Part shown: positions 1 to 7,753 of the stretch, piece by piece | Layout: every line of letters begins with the position of its first letter | Numbering within the stretch: position 1 is the first letter of the stretch | Origin: an uncultured Terrimonas sp. | GTDB lineage: Bacteria > Bacteroidota > Bacteroidia > Chitinophagales > Chitinophagaceae | Direction of reading: 5' to 3' | Assembly (NCBI GenBank): GCA_946886925.1 | Contig: CAMPJQ010000022.1 | Span: 1 to 12,798 of the forward strand | Length of the DNA: 12,798 nt | Notes under the pieces: generated by a model | Seen by the model: only the letters and a program-made list of their open reading frames with translations | Databases searched by the model: none | What the model was told of the DNA's origin: nothing | Translations under genes and position numbers: made by a program

Positions 1-814
1 CAAGTGTGCGTTCATTGTTATTTATTTTTTTAAAATAGTTTGCCAGCATAATCACTGCGGTTATACCTGCGGCGTCATCATTTGCACCATTGAATACCGA
101 GTCGCCTTTTGCATCAGGCTGGCCGATGCCCAGGTGATCGTAATGACCGGAAAATATCACATATTCATCTTTTTTGGTTTTCCCTGGTAAAATACCTACT
201 ACATTTTTCAGTTTCTTTTCTGTTATCCTGTGCTGGATAGAAAACGAATATTCAACCGGTTCCTGCTCTGTTAAAACAAACAACACGCTGTTATCCGACC
301 TGAAGCTTTCTCTTTTGAGCCGCAGAAGATTAGGGAAGTTTTTAGCATGTGCAGTATCTACCCATACAATATAATTTTTGCCAGACATAATATAGCCGTA
401 AGCAGTATTGAATAGTCTGTCTCCAGCATTAATTTTTACATTTTCATAACCCGAATCCTGTGTTACCGACAATGTTTCTCTGGATGTAAAAACAATAATA
501 CTGCTGCTATCAGCCCCAACGCCATTTATTGTGGCAGCTGCATTCATTTGTTTGGCTTCAATTAAAGTAAATTCCTGGAAAAAACTGGTTGAGGAAGGCG
601 GAGTTTGCAAGCCAGCCTTCTTAAATGCTTTTGAAATGTAGGCTGCTGCCTTGTCAATACCGGGCGTAAATACAGCACGTCCCTCCATGTCATCTGCCGA
701 TAAGGTCTTTTCTATTTTGCTAACTTTTTTAACGGTAATGACCCTGTCAATTTTTTGAGCTGAAACATAAATGCCTGTGAGCAGTATAATTACCGATACA
801 TAAAATTTCTTCAT
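1..814 (-). CDS. M28-family zinc metallopeptidase, secreted (partial, C-terminus beyond left edge)
   Basis: The reading frame is open from ATG at 814 to the left edge, giving 271 visible residues and no stop, so the C-terminal part is missing. It opens with a signal peptide (MKKFYVSVIILLTGIYVSA, then Q), so export is likely. Residues around 41-47 carry SADDMEGR, a pattern common near the start of Bacteroidota M28 exopeptidases. The middle region, about 70-205, is where such proteins carry a protease-associated (PA)-like insert, but I cannot confirm the domain. The diagnostic metal-binding stretch follows: SGHYDHLGIG with H224 and D226, then NGANDDAAG around D246/D247, which supply ligands of the two-zinc centre in this family. 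The remaining ligands (Glu-Glu motif, later Asp and His) lie off the window. The likely role is aminopeptidase or carboxypeptidase action on peptides in the periplasm or outside the cell; the exact substrate is unknown. It lies 197 bp downstream of the response regulator, behind hairpins, so it is probably a separate transcription unit. Confidence 0.9.
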   Translation of the reverse strand, partial: MKKFYVSVIILLTGIYVSAQKIDRVITVKKVSKIEKTLSADDMEGRAVFTPGIDKAAAYISKAFKKAGLQTPPSSTSFFQEFTLIEAKQMNAAATINGVGADSSSIIVFTSRETLSVTQDSGYENVKINAGDRLFNTAYGYIMSGKNYIVWVDTAHAKNFPNLLRLKRESFRSDNSVLFVLTEQEPVEYSFSIQHRITEKKLKNVVGILPGKTKKDEYVIFSGHYDHLGIGQPDAKGDSVFNGANDDAAGITAVIMLANYFKKINNNERTL

Positions 815-860
815 AGTAAAAAGGGGAATTTATAGCAAGAACCAAATCACAAAAAGCAAA

Positions 861-957
861 CTTGCCTACTGCAGGCAGGCCTGTCCGCCGTGGCGGATGA
901 AATTCAAAATCCGAAACGAAATGCAATTTCAAACCCGCCTGCCGGACGGGCAGGTTT
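861..957. repeat. Cluster of short GC-rich inverted repeats, REP-like
   Basis: This spacer between the response regulator gene and the M28 gene holds three short hairpins in otherwise AT-rich DNA. They are 861-867 with 873-879 (7 bp, one G-T pair), TCCGCC/GGCGGA at 884-889 and 892-897 (6 bp, loop GT), and CCTGCC/GGCAGG at 938-943 and 949-954 (6 bp, loop GGACG). GGCAGG/CCTGCC and CCGCC/GGCGG words recur among them, as in dispersed intergenic repeats of many Bacteroidota genomes. The hairpins could also help end transcription of the upstream two-component operon, but none is followed by a clear T-run on the minus strand. Dispersal in the genome cannot be tested here. Confidence 0.55.
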
Positions 958-1011
958 AAATCTCAAATCGTGAATCAAACAACAAACCAAAAACAACAGA
1001 TCAAAAACTTT

Positions 1012-1755
1012 CTAGAGGCTCATCATTTCTTTAAACTTTACTGCCTGGCGGCGACTTACCTCAATTTTTTCTCCTCCCTTTATTTCAAGCAGCAATCCGC
1101 CATTGAAATAAGGTTCCACTCTTTCTATCATGCGCAGGTTTACAATATGTTTGCGGTTGGCCCTAAAAAAAACTTTTTCATCCAATCGTTCTTCCAGTGC
1201 ATTGAGCGATTTTAATATGAGTGGCTTATGTGTGCTAAAAAATACTTTGGCATAATTGCCCACACTTTCAAACAGCCGTATTTCATTCAATTTTACAAAC
1301 CAGCATCTTTCGCCATCTTTTACAAACACCTGGTCATTTTCGCCTAAAATGCCCCTGTTTACCCCCTGTACGCCTAATGAAGAGGTAAGCGCTTCTTTTT
1401 CCTCAATATATTCCAGTTTATGCAGTGCATCTGCCAGTCGCTTGGGCTCAACCGGTTTCAGCAAATAATCTAATGCGTTCACTTCAAAAGCTTTCAATGC
1501 ATACTCGTCATACGCCGTAGTAAATATTACCTGTGGCGACCGGTCTAATTCGGTTAATAAATCAAAGCCTGTTTTGCCCGGCATTTGAATATCAAGAAAC
1601 ACAAGATCAGGAGCCATATGCTCAATCTTTTCTATACCTTCATTGGCATTGGCGGCTTCGGCTATTATTTCTATTTCAGGGTGATCCTGCAATAGCTTTT
1701 TTAATTCAGTTCTGGCCAATCTTTCATCGTCAATAATAATGGCTCTTTTTGTCAT
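1012..1755 (-). CDS. LytTR-family response regulator transcription factor
   Basis: This 247-residue protein has the LytR/AlgR (LytTR) two-domain layout. Residues 1-115 form a receiver domain: acidic pair D9/D10, phosphoacceptor D55 in FLDIQMPG, switch Thr at 79-80, and K100 in LLKPVEP. After a linker, residues about 141-246 form a LytTR DNA-binding domain, with KLNEIRLFESVGNYAKV, the RANRKHIVNL segment and the terminal EVSRRQAVKFKEM helix typical of the family. It should accept phosphate from the kinase encoded just upstream and then bind direct-repeat sites in target promoters. Targets cannot be told from the window. The ATG at 1755 starts 14 bp after the kinase stop, so the two are almost certainly cotranscribed. 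No Shine-Dalgarno sequence is seen, which is usual in Bacteroidota. Stop is TAG at 1014-1012. Confidence 0.95.
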   Translation of the reverse strand: MTKRAIIIDDERLARTELKKLLQDHPEIEIIAEAANANEGIEKIEHMAPDLVFLDIQMPGKTGFDLLTELDRSPQVIFTTAYDEYALKAFEVNALDYLLKPVEPKRLADALHKLEYIEEKEALTSSLGVQGVNRGILGENDQVFVKDGERCWFVKLNEIRLFESVGNYAKVFFSTHKPLILKSLNALEERLDEKVFFRANRKHIVNLRMIERVEPYFNGGLLLEIKGGEKIEVSRRQAVKFKEMMSL

Positions 1756-1769
1756 AATGTATAATTTAA

Positions 1770-2822
1770 CTATCGGTTATTTACAGGCATTATCACTTTG
1801 GCTTCTACCATATTACCCGGTATATCTTTGATCTCAAAACTGGCTTTTGTGCCAAATAAAAGATTCAGGCGGTCCTGCGTACTTTGCAACCCAAAACCCA
1901 TTTGTCCTGCATGACCATTTAAAAATCCGCTGTTGCGGATGATCAGTTCATGATGATCATCTATAAAATCCGAAATAATAGTTACCACACCGCCATGCAA
2001 CTGTTTGCTGATGCCATGTTTGATGGCGTTTTCCGCAAGCGTTTGCAGCATCATGGGTGGTATAGGCTGATCCAGCGTATCTTCATCAATATTAAACTGA
2101 ACTTTCAATCTCTCTTCAAAACGCATTTGCTCCAGGGCCAGGTAATCTCTCACTATATTTAATTCCTGCTCCAGGGGAACGGTCTCTAATTTTTCTGTTT
2201 GCATACTGCTGCGCAAAATATTGCTCAGTTCAGTGATAGCCCTCCTGGCCCTTTGTGGGTTTTCATCAACCAAAGCCCTGATGCTGTTAAGCGAATTGAA
2301 GATAAAATGCGGGTTGATATGCGATTTAATGGTTTTCAGTTCCAGTTCTTTTACCAGCGACTGCAGGCGGAAAGTATCCACTTCCTGCTTTTTATTCTTT
2401 TGGAAAAAATGGTATACATAATAGATCAGTACCCACACCATTAAAATAAGGGAGCTGTCAAAAGTTCTGAGCACCAGTTTGTTGATAAAAGCTACTTTCT
2501 TTTTGGGGTCTATTTCAGACAGGTTAAACAGTTCAAAAAAGGTAAGTAAACTGAGCGAATAAATAAAACTGGCTATAATGATGCAGATAAAAAGACGGGG
2601 AACCAATTTTTCAATAGGCAATAGCAACCAGTTACGTGTAATGATAACATTGCGTATCAGGTGGGTAATGGGAATTCCCAACGACAAAGCGATTAAAAGA
2701 CGGATGATTAATTTTTCTGAGATGGTTTTATCGTAGGTATATGCAAAAAAGATATTAATAAGCGCAAACATCCCCCAGCCACAAATCTGGCACCACCAGT
2801 ATCTTGATATTTTAGATAGCAT
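1770..2822 (-). CDS. LytS/YehU-type membrane sensor histidine kinase
   Basis: This 350-residue protein has several hydrophobic helices in its first half (about 10-30, 38-60, 76-100 and 122-140), making a multi-span membrane anchor with little extracytoplasmic sequence. A short linker leads to the His_kinase domain (PF06580 type): SHINPHFIFNSLNSIRAL with phosphoacceptor H172. The ATP-binding part follows, with N-box ENAIKHG at 264-270 and G-box GFGL at 309-312. There is no PAS, GAF or large periplasmic sensor domain, so any signal is probably sensed in or near the membrane. It should phosphorylate D55 of the regulator encoded 14 bp downstream. The N-terminal YWWCQICGWGMF pattern resembles the usual start of such kinases, which supports ATG 2822. 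A good Bacteroidota promoter lies 4 bp before that ATG. Confidence 0.94.
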   Translation of the reverse strand: MLSKISRYWWCQICGWGMFALINIFFAYTYDKTISEKLIIRLLIALSLGIPITHLIRNVIITRNWLLLPIEKLVPRLFICIIIASFIYSLSLLTFFELFNLSEIDPKKKVAFINKLVLRTFDSSLILMVWVLIYYVYHFFQKNKKQEVDTFRLQSLVKELELKTIKSHINPHFIFNSLNSIRALVDENPQRARRAITELSNILRSSMQTEKLETVPLEQELNIVRDYLALEQMRFEERLKVQFNIDEDTLDQPIPPMMLQTLAENAIKHGISKQLHGGVVTIISDFIDDHHELIIRNSGFLNGHAGQMGFGLQSTQDRLNLLFGTKASFEIKDIPGNMVEAKVIMPVNNR

Positions 2823-2826
2823 ATAT

Positions 2827-2855
2827 CAAATCTAAACATTTCTGCTTCCTGTCAA
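2827..2855 (-). promoter_or_regulatory. Bacteroidota-type promoter for the kinase/regulator operon
   Basis: Reading the minus strand, TTG at 2855-2853 is followed by 18 bp and then TAGATTTG at 2834-2827. This matches the Bacteroidota housekeeping sigma pattern (TTG at about -33, TAnnTTTG at about -7). The -7 element ends only 4 bp before the kinase ATG at 2822, so the transcript would start at or next to the start codon and be essentially leaderless. The match is read directly; activity is inferred. Confidence 0.6.
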
Positions 2856-2984
2856 AAATATTGTATTACTAATGGTGAAAAATGCGGGTCAACGGCGGGC
2901 ATAAATTGAATTGTATTTAGTTATTTATTGATTTTCAAGACTTAACAAGGCAATAAATACTTTACCCCAAAAGCATTTATATCT

Positions 2985-2992
2985 TACTTTTG
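2985..2992 (+). promoter_or_regulatory. Candidate -7 element for dxs
   Basis: TACTTTTG fits the Bacteroidota -7 consensus TAnnTTTG exactly. No TTG is found at the right distance upstream (about 2961-2967 reads TTTACCC), so the -33 part is weak. Transcription would begin at about 2996-2998, leaving a leader of about 10 nt to ATG 3007 or about 19 nt to ATG 3016. This mildly favours the second ATG as the dxs start. The 184-bp region 2823-3006 therefore carries two back-to-back promoters. Confidence 0.45.
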
Positions 2993-3015
2993 TCATTGAT
3001 TTTAAGATGTTTTTC

Positions 3016-4953
3016 ATGGATATAACACCAGGGCTTCTTTTACAACAGATCACTGATCCGAAAGATCTCAAAAAGTTGAACAAGGAACAATTGCACCAGA
3101 TGTGCAGTGAACTGCGTCAATATATAATTGATGTGGTAAGCGTGCACGGTGGACATTTTGGGGCCAGTTTGGGTGTTGTAGAGCTTACCGTTGCCCTGCA
3201 TTATGTTTTTAATACACCTTACGACCAGTTGGTATGGGATGTAGGTCACCAGGCTTACGGTCATAAAATTTTAACGGGCAGACGGGATAATTTTTACACC
3301 AATCGCAAATACAAAGGACTTAGTGGGTTTCCACGGCGCGCAGAAAGCGAGTATGACAGTTTTGGCGTTGGACATTCTTCCACTTCTATTTCTGCCGCAC
3401 TGGGCATGGCAATGGCGGCCAAATACAAAGGGGAAGACAGGAAATCGGTGGCCATTATTGGTGATGGGGCAATGACCGCCGGACTTGCTTTTGAAGGCAT
3501 GAATCATGCCGGTGTGGCCGATGCGGATATGCTCATCATTCTCAACGACAACTGCATGAGCATTGATCAGAATGTGGGAGCGCTCAAAGAATACCTTACC
3601 GATATTACTACTTCCCGCACTTATAATAAATTAAAAGACGATATCTGGAACGCCCTGGGAAAATTGCCGGTGGGCAAACGCTTTACAAGGGAAATGGCCA
3701 GCAAACTGGAGCATAGCATTAAAGGGTTTGTAAGCAAAAGCAGCAATCTTTTCGAAGCATTGAATCTCCGTTATTTCGGACCTATAGACGGGCATAATAT
3801 TACTAAGCTGGTGGATGTTTTGCAGGATCTTAAAAAAATTCCCGGCCCCAAACTGCTGCATATACTTACGGTTAAAGGAAAAGGATATTCGCTTGCCGAA
3901 AAGGATCAAACCAAATGGCATGCGCCGGGCCTGTTCGATAAGATCACCGGTGAAATATACAAGAAGAAATTCGATCTTCCGCAGCCTCCAAAATACCAGG
4001 ATGTGTTTGGGCACACCATAATTGAACTGGCCGAAAAAAACAATAAAATATTAGGGGTAACGCCCGCAATGCCTTCAGGATCGTCATTAAAATTTATGAT
4101 GGACAAAATGCCGGATCGTGCTTTTGATGTAGGCATCTGTGAGCAGCATGCGGTAACCTTAAGTGCAGGCATGGCTACCCAGGGTATGAAAGTGTTTTGC
4201 AATATCTATTCTTCCTTTATGCAGCGGGCTTACGACCAGGTAGTGCATGATGTAGCCATCCAGGATCTGCCTGTTATCTTTTGCCTTGATCGCGCCGGGT
4301 TGGTTGGGGAAGATGGCGCTACGCACCATGGCGCATACGATATCGCTTATATGCGTTGCATTCCCAATATGATTGTGAGTGCCCCCATGAATGAAAGCGA
4401 ATTACGAAACCTCATGTATACTGCACAGTTAGATACCACGGTACATCCGTTCGTTATCCGGTACCCCCGTGGTGAGGGTGTTATGCCTGAGTGGAGAACA
4501 GAGATGAAAGAGATTAAACCAGGCAACGGAAGAAAACTAAAAGACGGCGAAGGGATAGCCATATTGTCATTCGGTCATCCCGGAAATTTTGCAGCCGCAG
4601 CCATACGCGATTTAAGAACGGAAGAGCTGAACCCGGCACATTATGATATGCGCTTTGCAAAACCACTGGATGAAAATTTGCTGCATGAAGTATTCACTAA
4701 GTTCAATAAAGTAATTACCGTGGAAGATGGTACTGTACAAGGAGGCTTTGGAAGTGCTGTTCTGGAATTTATGGCATTCCATCAATACAAGGCCGAAGTA
4801 AAAATATTAGGAATGCCTGATCATGTAATAGAACAGGGTACTCCTAAAGAATTGCAAAAAGAATGCGGATATGATGCCTTTGCTATAGCCGCCGCTGTAC
4901 GGGAAATGATGAATGAGGGGCAGCATTCTGCCATAAACAAATCTATTCTTTAA
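3016..4953 (+). CDS. dxs: 1-deoxy-D-xylulose-5-phosphate synthase
   Basis: This thiamine diphosphate enzyme condenses pyruvate with glyceraldehyde 3-phosphate to form DXP and CO2, the first and usually rate-controlling step of the MEP isoprenoid pathway. It is cytosolic and acts as a homodimer. In 645-residue numbering from ATG 3016 it shows GGHFGASLG with H47 near the cofactor, and WDVGHQAYGHKILTGRR. The ThDP/Mg motif runs from GDGAMTAG (149-151 GDG) to NDN (177-179). The catalytic glutamate is E376 in DVGICEQHAVTLSAGMA, and the transketolase-like loop DRAGLVGEDGATHHG spans 425-439. The C-terminal transketolase domain is complete. Length is slightly above the E. coli enzyme (about 620). An in-frame ATG at 3007 would add MFF. 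I prefer 3016 because family members begin near M(D/E)ITPG and because of the promoter spacing. No other MEP-pathway gene is nearby. Confidence 0.97.
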   Translation: MDITPGLLLQQITDPKDLKKLNKEQLHQMCSELRQYIIDVVSVHGGHFGASLGVVELTVALHYVFNTPYDQLVWDVGHQAYGHKILTGRRDNFYTNRKYKGLSGFPRRAESEYDSFGVGHSSTSISAALGMAMAAKYKGEDRKSVAIIGDGAMTAGLAFEGMNHAGVADADMLIILNDNCMSIDQNVGALKEYLTDITTSRTYNKLKDDIWNALGKLPVGKRFTREMASKLEHSIKGFVSKSSNLFEALNLRYFGPIDGHNITKLVDVLQDLKKIPGPKLLHILTVKGKGYSLAEKDQTKWHAPGLFDKITGEIYKKKFDLPQPPKYQDVFGHTIIELAEKNNKILGVTPAMPSGSSLKFMMDKMPDRAFDVGICEQHAVTLSAGMATQGMKVFCNIYSSFMQRAYDQVVHDVAIQDLPVIFCLDRAGLVGEDGATHHGAYDIAYMRCIPNMIVSAPMNESELRNLMYTAQLDTTVHPFVIRYPRGEGVMPEWRTEMKEIKPGNGRKLKDGEGIAILSFGHPGNFAAAAIRDLRTEELNPAHYDMRFAKPLDENLLHEVFTKFNKVITVEDGTVQGGFGSAVLEFMAFHQYKAEVKILGMPDHVIEQGTPKELQKECGYDAFAIAAAVREMMNEGQHSAINKSIL

Positions 4954-4984
4954 ACTTTTTACGATTAAAGTTTTATACTGGTTA

Positions 4985-5005
4985 TTCTGAATGCACCATT
5001 CAGAA
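4985..5005 (+). terminator. Perfect 9-bp hairpin between dxs and the S9 peptidase gene
   Basis: TTCTGAATG (4985-4993) and CATTCAGAA (4997-5005) are exact reverse complements around a 3-nt loop (CAC), 32 bp after the dxs stop. No T-run follows (next bases ACCTGCTGCC), so it is not a canonical intrinsic terminator. It could be a terminator that works without a U-tract, an mRNA 3' stabiliser, or a binding site for a regulator of the downstream gene. The structure is seen; the role is a guess. Confidence 0.35.
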
Positions 5006-5056
5006 ACCTGCTGCCATTTTGCATTACTGTAATCCAGTTCACTTCAAAAAGGATTT

Positions 5057-7222
5057 ATGAGAACCTGTTTTACAATCTTCACTTTTACAGCAATGAATTT
5101 TATGACTGCATGCAATACACAAATAAAAGACGAAAAAGAATCTTATATGTGGAACAAGGATATTAAACCCCCGGTGGCTGTAATTAAAGAACATCAACGT
5201 ATTATCCACGGCGATACTGTAACCGATAATTATTACTGGATGATTGATTATTTTAAAAAAGGGCCCGATAGTGCTGAAGTTGTAAGTTATTTAAAAGAAG
5301 AGAATGCCTACCTCGATACCACGATGGGCGGGTCAAAAGCCTTCCGGGAAAAATTGTATGAGGAAATGAAAGGCAGGATAAAGGAAAAAGATGAGTCGGT
5401 TCCTGTTTTTAAAAACGGGTATTTCTATTATATCCGCACAGAGGATGGGAAACAATACTATAAATATTGCCGTAAAAAAGGAAGTCTTGAAGGCCCTGAA
5501 GAAATTTTATTGGATGTGGATGAACTGGCAAAAGCCCATCCTTATTATGCTGCCACAGGATTTAATGTGAGTGAAGACAATAAGCTGCTGGCTTTTGGGG
5601 TAGATACGGTATCGCGCAGGCAGTATACAATTTATATAAAGGATTTAGAAACCGGTGAATTGTTTAAGGAATCCATAAAAGGAACTACCGGCAGTTCCAC
5701 CTGGGCCAATGATAACAATACATTGTTTTACACCCTTAATAATCCCACTACCCTGCTTACGGAAAAAATAAGGAGGCACAAACTAAATACCAGCGAAACG
5801 CAGGATGTAACGGTATACGAAGAAAAAGATCCCACGAATTATATTGGTGTGGAAAAAACGAAATCCGGGAAATTCATATTTATTGTTTCTGAAGCTACAT
5901 TGTCTGCGGAAATGCGCTTCATTAAGGCCAATGCACCCGATGCTCCCTTCACGATATTTCAACCGCGTATGAAGGAAGTGTTGTATGAGGTACATGAACT
6001 GGGCAGCAAATTTTATATTGTTACCAATTTAAATGCAAAGAATTTCAGGCTCATGGAATGTTCCCTGAACAGAACAGACAGCAGCGCGTGGAAGGATGTT
6101 ATACCGCACCGTTCCGATGTATTGCTTGAAGATATTGATGTATTTAAAGATCACCTGGTTGTTACTGAACGTAAAAACGGGTTGATACAGTTGCGCATAC
6201 GCAATATTTCATTGGCACAGGAATATTACATTGATTTTGGAGAACCGGCGTACACCGCTGCCGTGGGTGCCAATCCTGAATTTAATACGCCAACCTTGCG
6301 GTACAGCTATACTTCCCTGGTAACCCCCAACAGTACTTATGATTACAATATGGACACCAGGGAAAAGAAGCTGATGAAACAGCAGGAAGTAGTGGGCGGA
6401 TACGATACCAAAGACTATACTACAGAAAGGCTGTACGTCATGGCCAGGGACGGGTCTGAAATTCCTGTTTCTATTGTATACAAACAGGGATTTGTGAAAG
6501 ATGGAAAGGCGCCATTGTTGCTATATGGTTATGGTTCTTATGGCAACAGCATGAATGCTACGTTCAGCAGCAACCGGCTCAGTTTGCTCAACCGTGGTTT
6601 TGCATTTGCCATAGCGCATATCCGCGGTGGGCAGGAAATGGGAAGGCAGTGGTATGAGGATGGTAAGATGATGAAGAAGAAAAATACGTTCACTGATTTT
6701 ATTGACTGTGGCGAATTTTTGGTAAAAGCAAATTTTACTTCCAAAGCACATTTGTATGCACAGGGCGGCAGCGCCGGTGGCTTGCTGATGGGTGCTGTAG
6801 TAAATATGGCGCCGGATCTGTGGCACGGCGTTATTGCACAGGTGCCATTTGTAGATGTGGTGAATACCATGCTTGATGCAGGCATTCCATTAACCACCAA
6901 TGAATATGACGAATGGGGCAATCCTGAAAAGAATGCAGAAGCCTATGCTTATATGAAATCTTATTCACCCTATGAAAATGTAGAACAAAAGCACTATCCA
7001 AATATGCTGGTAACAACAGGGTTGCACGATAGCCAGGTGCAATACTTTGAACCGGCAAAATGGGTGGCTAAACTCCGGGCAATGAAAACCGATAACAATA
7101 TTCTTTTGTTGCATACCAATATGGATTTCGGGCATGGCGGTGCTTCGGGCCGGTTCGATTACCTGAAGGACATTGCATTGGAATATGCATTTTTGTTCAG
7201 GCTGGAAAGGATAGGGGAGTAG
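5057..7222 (+). CDS. S9 family serine peptidase, oligopeptidase B-like, possible lipoprotein
   Basis: This 721-residue protein has the prolyl-oligopeptidase fold: an N-terminal propeller region (about 35-440) and a C-terminal alpha/beta-hydrolase domain (about 455-721). The catalytic triad is visible: S572 in GGSAGG, D658 in GLHDSQV and H693 in FGHGGASGR. HIRGGQEMGRQWYEDGK and LTTNEYDEWGNP (612 onward) closely match oligopeptidase B rather than prolyl endopeptidase; acidic residues in the latter stretch form the pocket for Arg/Lys in that family. Cleavage of short peptides after basic residues is therefore likely. The start is unusual: residues 1-19 form a short hydrophobic leader ending MTAC, a near-lipobox with C19, so the enzyme may be lipidated and periplasmic, unlike the cytosolic E. 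coli enzyme. The leader has one positive charge and Met at -3, which weakens this. An alternative start at M31 (5147) would give a soluble protein. AAAAAGGA before ATG 5057 is a weak ribosome binding site. Confidence 0.93.
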   Translation: MRTCFTIFTFTAMNFMTACNTQIKDEKESYMWNKDIKPPVAVIKEHQRIIHGDTVTDNYYWMIDYFKKGPDSAEVVSYLKEENAYLDTTMGGSKAFREKLYEEMKGRIKEKDESVPVFKNGYFYYIRTEDGKQYYKYCRKKGSLEGPEEILLDVDELAKAHPYYAATGFNVSEDNKLLAFGVDTVSRRQYTIYIKDLETGELFKESIKGTTGSSTWANDNNTLFYTLNNPTTLLTEKIRRHKLNTSETQDVTVYEEKDPTNYIGVEKTKSGKFIFIVSEATLSAEMRFIKANAPDAPFTIFQPRMKEVLYEVHELGSKFYIVTNLNAKNFRLMECSLNRTDSSAWKDVIPHRSDVLLEDIDVFKDHLVVTERKNGLIQLRIRNISLAQEYYIDFGEPAYTAAVGANPEFNTPTLRYSYTSLVTPNSTYDYNMDTREKKLMKQQEVVGGYDTKDYTTERLYVMARDGSEIPVSIVYKQGFVKDGKAPLLLYGYGSYGNSMNATFSSNRLSLLNRGFAFAIAHIRGGQEMGRQWYEDGKMMKKKNTFTDFIDCGEFLVKANFTSKAHLYAQGGSAGGLLMGAVVNMAPDLWHGVIAQVPFVDVVNTMLDAGIPLTTNEYDEWGNPEKNAEAYAYMKSYSPYENVEQKHYPNMLVTTGLHDSQVQYFEPAKWVAKLRAMKTDNNILLLHTNMDFGHGGASGRFDYLKDIALEYAFLFRLERIGE

Positions 7223-7239
7223 TGCTACGGGATTGGTTA

Positions 7240-7740
7240 TCATTCAATAATATTTACTTCGCTTAAAATTTCATGTCGCACCGCCGGCTCCATCGTAAAA
7301 TCATATAACAACGGCTGGTGGAATTTTCTGTACCCCAATCTGCGACAGTGTGCCAAAATATCTTCACAGCACCATAGGCAGGCCTGCCATAACACAGCAG
7401 GCAATGAGACATGTTTTTCAAAGTTCAGTTCCAGAAATTTGGCGTCCTTCATTTTCCCTCTGCTGAATTCAAAAACCACAGCGCCTTCTACGTATTCCTC
7501 ATCAAAATCTATAGGCACAATGCAGCCTATATACCCATCGGGCGCAGGCCGCAGCACATACCGCTGGCCAAGGTTTGCGGGCATACTGCCGTTTTGGGTC
7601 AGTGAAAGCCCCAGCCTGGGGTTAACGTTTTCAATTTGCAGGGTTTGCAACAATTTACGCTGCAGATCAAAATACCTGTTTATCCATGTTTTGGATGGAT
7701 AGGCGTGCAGGGCTTTTATGAGTTGCTGGTAGGGGTTCAT
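7240..7740 (-). CDS. Hypothetical protein, 166 residues, downstream of the ORF6N gene
   Basis: I do not recognise this protein. It has no signal peptide or membrane span and reads as a soluble alpha/beta protein. An N-terminal helical part (about 1-37) is followed by a strand-rich middle, with LGQRYVLRP, DGYIGCIVPIDFDEEY and GAVVFEFSRG at about 57-95. A cysteine/tryptophan-rich helix follows (LWQACLWCCEDILAHCRRLGY, roughly 118-137). Its four cysteines are not spaced like a standard zinc finger. It begins 13 bp after the stop of the ORF6N-domain gene on the same strand, so the two are probably one operon. Its stop (TGA, 7242-7240) lies 17 bp from the stop of the convergent S9 peptidase. The only hint of function is the ORF6N neighbour, whose family is common in phages and accessory DNA. 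That the gene is real is supported by the uninterrupted frame, tight spacing and balanced composition. Confidence 0.8.
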   Translation of the reverse strand: MNPYQQLIKALHAYPSKTWINRYFDLQRKLLQTLQIENVNPRLGLSLTQNGSMPANLGQRYVLRPAPDGYIGCIVPIDFDEEYVEGAVVFEFSRGKMKDAKFLELNFEKHVSLPAVLWQACLWCCEDILAHCRRLGYRKFHQPLLYDFTMEPAVRHEILSEVNIIE

Positions 7741-7753
7741 TTTTATTTTTCAC

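Noticed and set aside
1950..2444. Plus-strand open frames opposite the histidine kinase
   Set aside because: They are antisense shadows of a well-supported gene and lack recognisable domains or start signals.
3631..4202. Minus-strand open frames of 98-127 codons opposite dxs
   Set aside because: They are shadows of dxs, which is continuous and fully conserved in its motifs.
4952..4973. AAACTTT/AAAGTTT inverted repeat right after the dxs stop, followed by TTTTA
   Set aside because: The 7-bp stem has one G-C pair and an 8-nt loop, too weak to call a terminator with confidence; it also overlaps the stop codon.
7377..7388. 12-bp palindrome GGCAGGCCTGCC sharing words with the REP-like cluster at 861-957
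   Set aside because: It lies inside the coding frame of the 166-residue protein with no further repeat sequence around it; a 12-bp palindrome can arise by chance.
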